64,000 nt of DNA from assembly GCF_037038585.1 (NCBI RefSeq), contig NC_092526.1, positions 37,399,501 to 37,463,500 on the forward strand. The letters run 5' to 3'. Within the stretch, counting starts at the first letter, position 1; every line of letters begins with the position of its first letter. Origin of the DNA: Patagioenas fasciata. Its lineage: Eukaryota; Chordata; Aves; Columbiformes; Columbidae. Both the position numbers and the translations under genes were made by a program. Under the pieces are notes generated by a model. The model did no database searches. It was not told where the DNA came from and was given only the letters and a program-made list of their open reading frames with translations. This document shows, in pieces, positions 46,901 through 59,000 of this stretch.

Positions 46901-48879
46901 AAGGACAGCGTAGGAACACTGGCTACCAAGTTTACAATAGTGATAATCATTACAGAAGAGGAAACCACAATATCAAATACTCAGTTTAACAGGAGGTTAA
47001 GCATAGGAAGACGAGCACAGTTGCTTTGATAATAACAGGTGCTACCAGTTGGGTAAATCAAGACTGGCCTTGGGTGACCAAAGGTATAATGTGATAGGGA
47101 ACAATCAGCACAAAGAGCAGAGTAGAAGCAGCTGCTGCTGAATTTTTCTATCGGGTAAGTGCTGTAGTCAAGTATAATTATAATTTATTCATATTACTAG
47201 CAGGCTCAGCCATAGGCCAAGGTCCTATTGTACAGACACAGGACAAAATGACATCTGTTAGAAAAATTTCCTTTTGATTTGCAATAGGAAATAAGTCATC
47301 CAGTGCTGTAAACAACAGGAGAAATATAACAGCTCTAGGAGGAGTACAAGAGAACAGCAGGTCTAAAAAGTGATAATTAGGGGACACTGAACAACAATGT
47401 TGCGTGCCAACTAATCCACACAACCTGTATTTCCCATGCAAAATAAAGTTGTGGCCATTCTCTGTTTCTCAGCAGGCGGTTAACAGCTAAGAACAAAGCT
47501 GTACTGAAACTTCATACCACTCATATTTCCTTACTTTATATCATATGCACTGTAAGTATGGGTAATTTATACTTAGAAGAAACCTGGAAATTGTAATGAA
47601 CCATGTATTGCATTAACTTTGAAAACTCCATCTCCACATTCATCCATTCTCAAAGAGTTCCTCAGACATTAGTGTGAAAGGGAATATTTCTATACGAAGG
47701 GCTGCTTGTTAGTTTTTATAATGTGACCATCTCTTGCTACACATCTTACCACCTAACAGCCCAGCAGTAACCCAGCATTTGGTCAGAAAAATAAGTACTT
47801 TTCATTTATTCTGTTTCTTTTAGCTTCTTTAAATATGTTTTAACAAGTCAGGAAAAAAATGCAAATGTCATAATTCAACAAACACTTAAGACTGATTCAG
47901 GAAACAGCTGTGGCTCTGGATTCTTCTGAAGCAAGTATCACTTTTCAAACTGTAGACCTAACAGAACAGGGTTTCCCTTGCCCTTCACTTTTCCATCTTC
48001 TTTACTTCACCCTCATATTCTTCAGGGGAAGAGCTTTCTCCTGCTACTTAGTCTGTAATTCAACAAAGCCCTACACCCAGCTTTCCCTTCCATGTACATT
48101 AGTGGAATAATGTACAATATTGGATACAACACCATTTTAAACACAGCAACATTATAAAACAATACAGTAAAAACGCCACTTTTCCATCAGAGCTATCACT
48201 TTTTTCCAAGCTCTGCATATACATTATCATTAGCTACTTCTCTCGCCAGTAGTACTACACAAATTAACTATTTTCTGAGTACTGTATGTTCCAGCACTAC
48301 AGGTTAGAATATACACGGTAATTAGAAACACTTGCCAGCCCCCTCCCCTCAGCATTGTGAAAAGTTAATGGTAAATTCAAGTGAAGAAAGTAATCAAGAT
48401 ATTGCAGCAAGGTATTTTTGCCATCAATGGAAATATTATTATACTAAAGGCTCCAATTATTCACCATATTGTCTAATTTATTAATAAGACACTGAGAAGC
48501 AGCAGAAACATGCTGGTCAGTGATGCTATCTAGAACACATTTGTCAGCTGTTCTGATATGGATATACTTAGCAAATAAAACATATGCCACCAGCAGAAAA
48601 AAAGATGCTGCTCTTCTAATGAGCAAACATTTCCAAGTGCGGCTGCGACATCAGCCTGCTCCTTGCTAGCTTGCTTCACTCCTAGTGAAATGTTCAAATG
48701 TAAAACGATGTCAAAAAAGTAAGATGAGGTGGCAGGGGAAATCTTACTTAAATATGTACTTTGATTTATATTTCCTTCAAACTAAATACATGTTCTCATC
48801 CCAAGGACTTGCCACAGCTGATCAAATACTTCCAAGTGGTAGATTTTAAAATAGCCAGAATGCAGATATTCCAGTGATG
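43968..48879. other. Upstream intergenic DNA, part 1
   Basis: No recognised gene. The block 44,200-45,320 is less AT-rich, open in several overlapping frames on both strands and ends with AATAAA (45,265-45,270), which raises the possibility of an LTR remnant, but no proof is visible. Poly(A) run at 45,948-45,963. Confidence 0.6.
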
Positions 48880-49330
48880 CTTTGCAGAGGAGGGGGATTA
48901 TATCATCACTCATTCCCTGACCCACTTGCACCTGCACAGGGGAAAATGGGCTGCAAGGGATTCCTTGAGTCATCAAGACCAGCCCCTAGATACCACTGGC
49001 TATTCCATCACACAATTCCTTTTATACCTTGCATTTAAAAGTAATTGAGTATTTTGCCCTTCTACTACCACTGGGAGGCTGTTCCAGAAGTTCATTGTTA
49101 GAATCACTAAGTAAATCCTCCTACTTCCCAGCCTAAATTTATTCATGCCTAACAGAAACCCCATTTGTTCTTGTGCCAGCACTAGCATTGTTAGTTCATT
49201 CCCCCTGCTGGTAGAAATGGCCAGACTCTCGGTGCTTACAACATCTAAGCCCAAGTGATGGGTGAAAATTTCATGAAACTGTAGTTGCAAACATAAAGGA
49301 TGTAATCTTCGGCACAGAAATAGCCAGAAT
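48880..49330 (-). mobile_element. Possible ancient CR1/L3-like LINE 3' fragment
   Basis: On the minus strand the translation gives MNFWNSLPVVVEGQNTQLLL, resembling the FWNxLP...VVE block at the C-terminus of CR1/L2-type ORF2. The plus strand shows AAACCCCATTTGTTCTTGTGCC, a phrase I associate with old reptilian CR1 subfamilies. Strongly decayed, no open ORF2 frame. Confidence 0.4.
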
Positions 49331-52300
49331 AGCAAGCACTGCATTAGCCTCTGAAGCAGAAGGAACACGGCCATGCCAGGGAGACATATGCTCAAGCTGC
49401 TAAACCTCACTTACCTATGGCTACTACTACTTGGAAGCTGGTTCACTGGGCAAGGACATGCAGCATTTAAAGGTGTTATGGCTGTTTTTCTTATGTACAC
49501 CCACAAATAAAAATTAAAAACATATTCTTCCAATAATTTACAGGTGCTGAGGCTGATGCTCAGGTGAGAGACTTCTACAGACTCTTGCCTTCTACACAGT
49601 CTTGCATTCAGCAGAAACACCTGTGCTGATGCTGCTGCCATCACTGCTGTCATCCTGTGCTATAAAAGGTAGGTAAAATGCCAAGAAGCAGCAACGTTAG
49701 TCAGATGGGGAAAATCCTGGCATTTCCATAAAATGCAGCTCTACAAAAAAAGGAAAAAAATCCACAAATGCTGCTATATCCAATTAAGCATTTTGCCTTT
49801 TCTCCACAGACAAACTTGGACCAGTTTCCCTGCTCCTTCCCTAATTAGGCTTAGGGATGAATCAGCCATGAAACACACTATCCGGAAAGATTCCTACTTG
49901 AGGATGTATCTAGAATTTGGCACCAGTCCCTCTAGAGAGCCTAAAATATTCAACCATCACGGCCTGAATTTTTAAGAAAAAAATCAGTGCAAAGTATTAT
50001 CAAAGTGTCACGCTATGTCCCAACATATTCAAGTTACTAAAATACATTCTTGTTGCAGAAATAGCTTTCAGTGTTGGATGTGGATCACAGATTGGTTTGT
50101 TATCATCCCCTCCACCAAAGACCTTCTAAACTAGTTTCCTTATAAGTTTGCTATACAACCAAAGTCCATCCTCTTTCAGCTTCTCCGCACCGATCTGTCT
50201 GGATCTATGGACTGTCAAATTTTAAAGAGGTCAGTTGCAGCTTTGGTGATTCTCATGGCCCAGCTGCCAAAGAAAGCATCTGGTAATGTCAACATAGTTG
50301 TTTTGTAACATTCCATCAAAATTGCACACAGAAGCCCATGATTACTTTGCATAACTTTTGCTCTTAATTCCTTGAGCAGATTCTTACTTCCTAAGGAAGC
50401 ACCAGTAAACTCTCAATCTCCCAAACCACAGAAAGTATCACAGCCCGATAATATTTTACTATAGTTTACCAGACTCAACAAATACTTTAGAGGATCATTT
50501 CTCCTGCTTTGTCAGCTTGGTACAAACACAAATAAGACCCAAACAATCTTTCCTGATGTGGTATGCACCCCTCAGTCTTTTTGCTAACTTTCTGGACAAA
50601 AATATCACCCACAAATCTCCGGAGCACAAAAAAAAAAAAAAACAAGTCCTCACAACCATGGAAGTGGACACTTCTCTCTCACACCCGCAGGAAACACATG
50701 CAGCCTGACCGTGTGGATTTTCACGTCGAGAACCCACACTTGGGGGATGTGAAACGATGCCCTTTACCCCACTGTTTCCATTCTTCCTCTCGCCCACATG
50801 AACTCACACTTAGTCACCCTTCAAAGATCTTATTATTTCTCTATCTGCATATGTTCCCTGTGATTTTCTGGAGCTGCTTATCCCACTAGTTAACTAGAAA
50901 TTTAAACATACGTCATTGTTTGTTGTTACTATGGAAATGTAGCATTTTTTAAATACTTCCTTAGAAATTAAAGCAGCATTATTTTATCCCGCATGGAGTA
51001 TCTTTGTAGCATACATGATTGAAAAAGCACTAGTTTTCCTATACTACCCCCCAATAACATGTTTATTTTTCAAACCCCATACTTCAAAAGTAATTTTTAT
51101 TACTTATGAATCTGCTTCATATGGAGAATTAATTATTTTGCTCTTCTGTCTTAAATTCCATCCATATCTCTGGCCAAGAAATGCTCCAACTTTAAACATC
51201 TTTCAGTTCTCCTGCTTTTCATCCCATTTTTTACATGTGTTTACCTCATAAATAAAGAAGGAGGTTACTACCTTTCTCAAGACTGTTGCTTTTGAGAAAC
51301 CAAAGGCTTCAATGCATAAGATGCCAGAACATCACCAAAAAGCAGTTCACACCTCCATATAAGGTTTAGTTACACCAATACACTATCACCATTAAAGAAA
51401 ACCATAGGAATGCATTAACTTGCATCAGCAAATGTTTGCTTATTATAAGCAGGTCCAGGAAAATAGCTACTCCTACTTGTAGCTGAAAGGTTTGCTGATA
51501 ATCAAAGCATTACAAGCATCAAGTACCTGAGCAAGAACCAAAAGAAATCTCACCTCTGATTAAACTGGGTTTCAGGCCAAAAACATCTTTCCATAACAAA
51601 TGCATACACAAAACTTGTATTGTGGAGCTGCAAAATAAAGAATTTAGTAACAGAAACTTGAATTATTTTTCAGTTTTATTACTGTTCTCATGTGCTGACA
51701 CTGCATATGGGGCTTGAAGTGCAAAATAATTTAGTAAATAAATAAACGAATATGCTTCAATTGGTAGAGTCTGGTGGATTGAAACATTAAAGAGCAGGGG
51801 AACATGCCCAAAGGTCCAAAGCAGATTAACTGTACAGTCCAAAGGACAATCTGACCTCTGCAGACCTCAAGGCCCTTCCCACTAGACAGTGTTTCCCTGC
51901 TTTCATTTTTTCATATTATTTTAGCCCCATCCCAAAATATATGTTTCCTTCTAATACAGGCACATAATCAATAAAACTTCTATTTACCAAAGTAGTCCTG
52001 CTGAGCACAAGAAGTCTCTTTTTCCTCATTTTGCTTATAGATGGACATTTCTTGTAGAAAACTTCCTAAGCAGCCACAATCCCCCATTGATTCAGCGACT
52101 GTTCAAGCAATACAACAGTCTTCCACAACATTATACCACCTATAGTCTTTCTGGGGGAAATAACGAGAGCTGAATGGATAAGGACAAGGAGCATCACTAA
52201 TTTAAAAAGTCATGCTTAGAACGAAAGCAATGCAATCAGGGATGTATCATCTCTTTGCATTACTTTGCATTCTTGTAACCACAAGAAACCTGTGCTTTCT

Positions 52301-54639
52301 GCTATTTCTGCTTAAGTAAGGTGGACAACTCAACAGTACAGTTCAGAATGTCAGCCTGTGTTACGATGGCTGAAGGTTCACCTTCTTTTGTTGACCCACA
52401 TTGTTTTAAATTTGACTTTCCCACTCTACACTGCAGTGCAGTACCCAGATCAGTGTAAAATACCACTGATTACCACCCAGGAGCTCCCATGCTTGAAACC
52501 ACTCCCTGGTTTCCAAGTGTGGATACCAACAAAGACTTTCAGACTTTTCACATGACCTTGGATTCTCTGTGGTCCCATCTTCAGCAGTACAGCAACTCTA
52601 AATTTGCCTTTATTGCTTTTTTTTAAGTGTTCATTTTAGAGAGTCAAATTACTGGGCAGAGCTCATATGGTACCTCTTCTTTGCTGCTGGGCTACAGGGA
52701 AAGATGTTTTGTATTTATTAAGTCCTGGCACCAGAGCAGCCCTTACAGAAGTGGCCATACAGTAATAGCCCTCAGTCTAGGCTTAGGTGAGTACATTAAT
52801 AGGTTTAAATTGACATTTAAATGCTGGTCTCTGGAACCCTTTTTGGTTCCAGACATGTGTGTAAAGCCAACGAGTTGCAGAGCCAAACCTAGAATCTGTG
52901 CTGGAAGTACTAATGTGCTTATCCAGTCAGGGTATGAAATGTTATTTGGCTTATACGAGCTGTCATGCAGCTGAACTACAGAGCTCAAATTTAAAATATT
53001 CATGATCATCCTAGCATTTTTTTCCTCCCCTCCAAGAGAGCAATGAAGGAAGAGTATTACATTTTCAGATGTAACTGTTTTACAGAGGGAACATCTTTTG
53101 TTGGGCTGCCAAGCCTGAGTCATCCCTACAGACTCATTTCTAGAAGCGTGCACATAGCTTGTGATCAGCTGTCAGTCCTATCTCCTAACTTCCCTAAAGA
53201 TCTTATAGGTTTTAGAGTATCCTAGTAAAATTAAGACACACTAACCCTTTTATTTATAGTGGCAAGCATTAATAAAGTTCTCTGTTGCTGTAGTTCTGAA
53301 GAGAGATGACTTTTTTTATTCATAAAACTAGGTCACTGAGAAGATAGCATGCTCACACAGCAGGGGAACACTCTCTGAGCATGCAGACAGCATATTTCCC
53401 AGCTTGCTAGCATGGCTAGAACTGTCCCATTTGCCTCTCAGTTGCTCCTATCATGGTTCTGGTGCTGGAGCTCACAGGGCCCCCAGCAGCAGCAACACAA
53501 GCCAGGAGCAATAGACCCCAAGAGCTCCTCTACCAGTATCGCTGTGAATGGAAAAGGGACCTTCTAGTGGTAAGTGAAAAGAGTCAGTCAGCACAGAAGC
53601 TTTAGCAGCTGGTATGTAAGAGTATTAAGATGGCAAATAGCAGGTGGTAACAACATTAATTTCTAAAAAGCACAGATATCAGGTTTATCATTACCTTCCC
53701 TTCGGGATTATTTTTGGCTAATGCCCCCACATCAGCCAAAGCTGCTCAGTATTGCCCACACAACCTGTGGGCAGGTAGATCCTCCCAGCTGACTTACTGC
53801 TGCAGAAGAGAGAAGAGGACATAAGCACTGTCTCTCCAGCAGCTGGGTCACCATGTGGCATCTACCTTCTGCAGACAGGCTAAGGGAGGGATGGGGGGTT
53901 GTTTCACAAGGGTCATCTTGGCAAAGGAAGCCCCTGGGTTAAAGATGCCAAGAGAGCGCACGGAAAAGGGCCAAGCATCATGCCCAAGACCTGATGTGTT
54001 TTGCTCTGGTGGCCGTTGCTGGAAATACAAAGACAAGGAGGGCCCCAGGTGATTGGATCCCTCCCCACCACACACTCACAGGTAGGTATGTGGGTCAGGT
54101 ACCGAGCTCCTTCTCTGTCCCTATTGCCATCTCCAGTTTCTTCTTCAGAGGAAACCTCACTGCTGGGTGAAGATGCTGGTCAACACCTCTCCAAATTCCT
54201 CGGCTCCCTGCTGGGCACCAGCAGCCCCCACAGTGGACTTGTGGTTTCAGCCAGGTCACCCTCCACACTCACAGCCATGTTGAGGGGCAGAAAAGGGCTC
54301 AGTGGCCATAGCAAATGGGTAAGGACAGTCAGGTCTGAGTGCCAGGGCAAGCATCATATCCTTTTGACTTTTCCCCCCCTTATCATCATGGCCCTGTCGG
54401 AATCAAAGCATCTGCAAATGAGGAGTTCGAGTCAGCATTAGGGGTGCCTTCTCTCTTTGAACAGCTCTGGAAGTACAAGAGCTTTCTGGGTTGCTTTTAG
54501 GGTGGAGTGTCTTGGGTTTCATTGAGCACTTTTCCCATCTCAGGCATGCAGCATTTTTCCTGGGCCTCTTTCTGGGTCCTCTGCTGTGATGCTGCATTGT
54601 CACTTCAATGAAACCACAAAAAATAAGACAAGAAGTGCC
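49331..54639. other. Upstream intergenic DNA, part 2
   Basis: No recognised gene. Poly(A) run at 50,629-50,643. The stretch 53,340-54,620 is GC-richer with several open frames (for example 54,001-54,441) and a good donor-like CACAG|GTAGGT at about 54,080, but no protein family is recognisable. Confidence 0.6.
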
Positions 54640-54725
54640 AAATGGTATTCCTACTCTGGCAGGGATTGGACTAGATAATCTTTTGAGGTCCCTTCCAATC
54701 CCTAACATTCTGTGATTCTGCGAAA
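54640..54725 (+). mobile_element. CR1 LINE 3' tail, severely truncated
   Basis: GCAGGGATTGGACTAGATAA followed by the CCCTTCCAATCCCTAACATT block and TCTGTGATTCTG is the diagnostic last ~80 bases of CR1 elements, here on the plus strand. Almost all of the element is missing, as is common for CR1. Confidence 0.88.
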
Positions 54726-55680
54726 TGTTTATCCAGTGACCCTCACACCACATCTTTCACAAGTCTCAGATGGCTGTGTCAGGAGGAGACAAAGATCCTT
54801 TGCTGCTTCCCCTGAAAACTGAGTCTGTTTTGATGGAAGCAGCTGCAATCTCTTCCCATTTATCCTGCCAAACCCAGTCTCCACCCAGCACAATCCCTGG
54901 TGGGTTTTGAATTAGGCTGACAGCAAGCCCTGTTGCTTTTCCAGTTAACATTTGGAGGTAGCAGAGTTCTCTTAGTTTTTAATTTTTACAGTAAAGGTGT
55001 CCTCAAGGAATTTACATTGAAATCTTTCCATCACCTTCCCCAGCAGACATTTCTGCCCCAATATGAAAGGCGGCTGAGTATCTAGAAGGCCCTTTGCTTA
55101 AGCCATACAGTAATTCGCAGACCTTGTGCCAGGAGGGAGAGGACTGGACTCTCCCTCCCCAACCATCTGCTGAATACGCTTTGCCAATGTCAGAAGAGCA
55201 TTTTGCTATATAAACTACAAAGCATATATCCATATACTACTTTGAAACTTAGCAATCTTCCATCAAAAATAAAATCTGGTTTTGCATAGTGCAAAAATAA
55301 GGGAAAATGCGCAGCATAACAAGACACAGTTATTGAATCTGAAATCTTTTAAAATGCCCATATAAAGCAAGTTCTCAGAGATTTCACAAATCAGCTTCAT
55401 GATATCCATACTTGCTTAGCAAATATGTGATTAACTGGCTGAATAAGAAATTTGAAACAGGTAGGTAAGATTTAAAATAGAGACTTCGAAATTTACTTGG
55501 AGAAAGTAATGCTGTAGGGCCTAGAAGGAAGCGACACCCCTGTACTTTCAACTCTCATTTGTTATACCATCCTTCACCAAAGTATTTTCAGTTACAACAA
55601 CAGATAAATTGTACTCCGCAGAAAGGTAATTAAATTTTCTTGTGGATTTTGACATATCCTTGCATCGTGTTTCATTGCAG
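54726..55680. other. Upstream intergenic DNA, part 3
   Basis: AT-rich; nothing recognised except an acceptor-like TTTCATTGCAG ending at 55,680. Confidence 0.6.
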
Positions 55681-55688
55681 TCTGGAGC

Positions 55689-56066
55689 ATGAGCGACTTG
55701 TTTTGTTTTCAGTTGCCTACCAAGGAGGATGTAGCTCCAGCTCTGGAAGGATTTATGTCTTTCCAGAAGCAGAGCTGCTCAACAGCTGGCAGACATCATT
55801 ACAGACCCTTCTCTACGGCTGACCCTATTCCGCGTGCCCAGGATTTGGAATTGCTGGGTAGCAGGTACATTGGTATCCTCCAGAATGCCCATGGAGAACT
55901 TGAGAAGGAGGACTTCCTAATATTTAAACCACAGCAATCCACCAGCTATACTCCTACAGGGGGGACCTTCCTCCTTACAAAGCAAAACAGTACCTCACTG
56001 CTTCTCTACCTGCAGACCTTGATGCAAACAACAAAAGAAACAGAAGCGAGAGAAAACAATGTATAG
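55689..56066 (+). CDS. Hypothetical 125-codon open frame, possible terminal exon
   Basis: I do not recognise this protein. It starts MSDLFCFQLPTKEDV, contains LELLGSRYIGILQNAHGELE and ends KETEARENNV. No signal peptide, membrane segment or known motif is visible. It is preceded by an acceptor-like TTTCATTGCAG (ending 55,680) and a second, TTTTGTTTTCAG (ending about 55,712). An AATAAA follows 46 bases after the stop (56,112-56,117). This layout fits the last coding exon of a plus-strand gene diverging from ADAM23, but a chance open frame of this length is also possible. Confidence 0.25.
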   Translation: MSDLFCFQLPTKEDVAPALEGFMSFQKQSCSTAGRHHYRPFSTADPIPRAQDLELLGSRYIGILQNAHGELEKEDFLIFKPQQSTSYTPTGGTFLLTKQNSTSLLLYLQTLMQTTKETEARENNV

Positions 56067-59000
56067 CCTATTGCCAATCCATGTCTTATGTCAAAGCATA
56101 AAATGCTTACCAATAAATTAAGATTTCAATACCAGCCTTCCCCCTGCTTCAATACTCATAACCTGCTAGCTGGATCCTGAAATATAAAAACTTACCAAGA
56201 GCTGCTGAGCAGCCTCAGTATCCACTGATTGCAGAAGCAGAACATAAAATACATTGTAAGACCAAACCTGGATGGAGCTTTACACCTAAAAAGAACTTTC
56301 TAATTTTTATAATACCTCTAAAATCCATACAACAACTCTGTCACGTTTCATAAGCCTTGTCAGAAGTACAAGCCCTCACGTTGTCACATTTTAAAAATAA
56401 CCACTGAGTAAGATCCTGTTCTCTTTTCTATAAAGCCCCCCCTACTGATGATAAAAAGTGGTTAATAATTTAACAAAGTAATCTGAGTGTTCTAAAAGTG
56501 GCACAGAGCGGTTTATATTTAAAGCAAGTGCTCGGTTATCGGAGATTAATCTGTGAAAGAGGACTATTATTTAACAAAGAAAACACTTCCAAAATCATTC
56601 GCATAGATTCCTAGCATCACCTGCCTGTGGGTAACTATCGGTTATTCATTTGTGTTTCTTTTTGGATTCCGGAAGGTTGCTTATGCTCACATTATCAAGG
56701 ATCTCCATTTATACCGAATGCCACTATTATTTATATCCATTTCGGGTTACCTAGGGCCTGATCCTCATAAATATCTAGCAAAGACTTGGATCAGTATCCA
56801 GGCCATCCAAACCTCTCAAAGTCAGTCAGTGTGCATCTTGGTTTGAAACTGGAGTAGGTAAAAACTAGTAAATGTGTTTTAAGTGTTTCTCTTAAGCATC
56901 TCACCTCGCTCTTCCAACCTTTAAAACAAGCATAATACCAGTTTATCATTAAGTGTTTTGAAGAATAACAGCTAATTTGAAATTATGGAAAAGGAAAAAA
57001 ATAAATATGCTTTTTCTTTATTTGGTTCGTGCATTCCTACATCCTTCACATTTCATCTTGCAAGTAAAGCTATAAAAATATTATTTTAAAATGTTTTTGA
57101 CTGATATCTATACTTCAAAATTTGAATAATTTAACATGATTCTTTTTGTTTTGCTTAATACATTATTTTTCAGACAAGCTGCATTTTCTAACCAAATCTA
57201 TGAATATGGAATACTGAGCCTTTGGATAGCTGAAAGTGAAGCCTGAATGAAAAATTACAGTTCCAAGGCATTTTCTAATTTGGTTTATAAATAGATGGCT
57301 TTGACATACCACTCATAAAACCCAAGCTACAGTCAGCCTGCCTGAGGCAGCTGTGCAGCCAGGAGAAAAATGTCTGTGCAGTTGCTTGTGTTGTGATACA
57401 TGCTGTCAAAACACCAGTTAAGAATGCAGGAAAAAACCAGCATTTTGGCTCAAGGCAGAGTTAGAGGAAGCGGTCTTTGATTTTATGTTATCCAATATGC
57501 AAGCCATTGAAGAAAAGCAAGGTAAATAGATTCTTAATTTGAAGCAGCAGGTAAGGAACTAATGCAATCAACCTCCTTGGGTATTTGGGGTACAAGGCAG
57601 GTATACTCTTGAAAATTACTGCTTCCTGTAGTTGTAAAGCTTTATCATGATTGATAACTGCATAGCAAAATAATTCAAATATTTAAGTCAAATGAACAGG
57701 CACAAATGTTCTCAGAGTACAACTAGTGGAATGAATACCCCATAGCATGGTACATCTGCTTTGGGGCCTGATCCACAGTCATTTCTGTCACTGGAGGTTT
57801 TTGCATTGACACCAGTTGATTTCAGCCCAAAAATGAGGTTGAATATTCTGCTATACCTGCAGCATTCTGGCTCTGAAATAGCACAAAACCTTCAGGATGT
57901 CTCCTGAAGCTCAGAAGCAGGTCCTCTTGAACTGACCGAAGCTTGTGGGTTTTCCCTTAAATGATTTGGGATCTGACTTTCTAGATGGATGCTCTATTGT
58001 CCTCACTTGAGCAGAGCAGCTATAGCCATCCTAAAGTTTATATTGTATTTATTAATTTGATGTATTCAAACTGCAAAGTTAGGATCCACATCGAAACTTC
58101 CCAAAATCTCAATTACTTCAACGTGATTTGTTTCAGACCCATCTTTCAATGAAAGACTTTCTAGCTGACAAATAAGCCCAGTGCATGCACAAATTATGGA
58201 TGGATAAAACCTTGATATCACCAGTGAATGCCATAAAGGCCTTTTATGCTACATGCAACATTTTTTTAATCAAGAACAGTGTTTTCCCTGCCCCTTTACT
58301 TAATACTTTTGCCAACATTAAATTTTCAGCGTAGTTGACCCATGTATTTTGCAATCACAAGAGAAATATTCCATTAAGGCTGAAAAAGAGCAGGTATCCT
58401 CCCACATGCTGCTTACAAAATGATCTCTAGAATTCTAAGATGCTGTATGATCTTCACTTACATCAAGTGCATTGAAAACTTACTTTAAATAAAAATAAAA
58501 ACCGCCACCACCTTTCCCCACAATAGCATCCACACCTAGTATACAAATACCATCAGAATTCATCACTTAGAAAAAAAAATTCCTTCCTTGAAAGTACAAG
58601 CCTGAGACTGAGATATAAGTGACAGTCTTTTTCACTAAGTGTTAGAAACATGAAAAGTAAAAACAAGAGTCAACTTGTGGTTGCATTTCACCACTCAACC
58701 TTTTCAAATCTACTGGCAGCCTGAGCATTTTGACTGTCAAGCACATGTGGCTCTTTAAAACAGTGCTGAAGAAAGGAGGAAAATACACCCAAACCCACCA
58801 CAACATAAACATTTTACATTAAGTTTCCAGAGCAGCCTGAGTGACTTGCAAGCTCCTGTCTTTCCCCCCTCTTCAGATGTAATTCAATAATTTAGTGAGG
58901 TTCACACAAACTGATGACAATGGACCTCTGATTCATTCAGAGAGAATATACAATAGAAACAAGAAAAAACAACGAAAAAACTCACAGCCTAAACAAGTTC

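Noticed and set aside
49000..49410. 136-codon minus-strand open frame
   Set aside because: Better explained as an old LINE fragment plus flanking DNA than as a host gene.
52743..53153. 136-codon minus-strand and 115-codon plus-strand open frames
   Set aside because: No motif, overlap each other, and no convincing splice or polyadenylation context.
54001..54441. 146-codon plus-strand frame in the GC-richer stretch
   Set aside because: Ser/Pro-rich with no family resemblance. It also overlaps a donor-like site. Retained only as a note.
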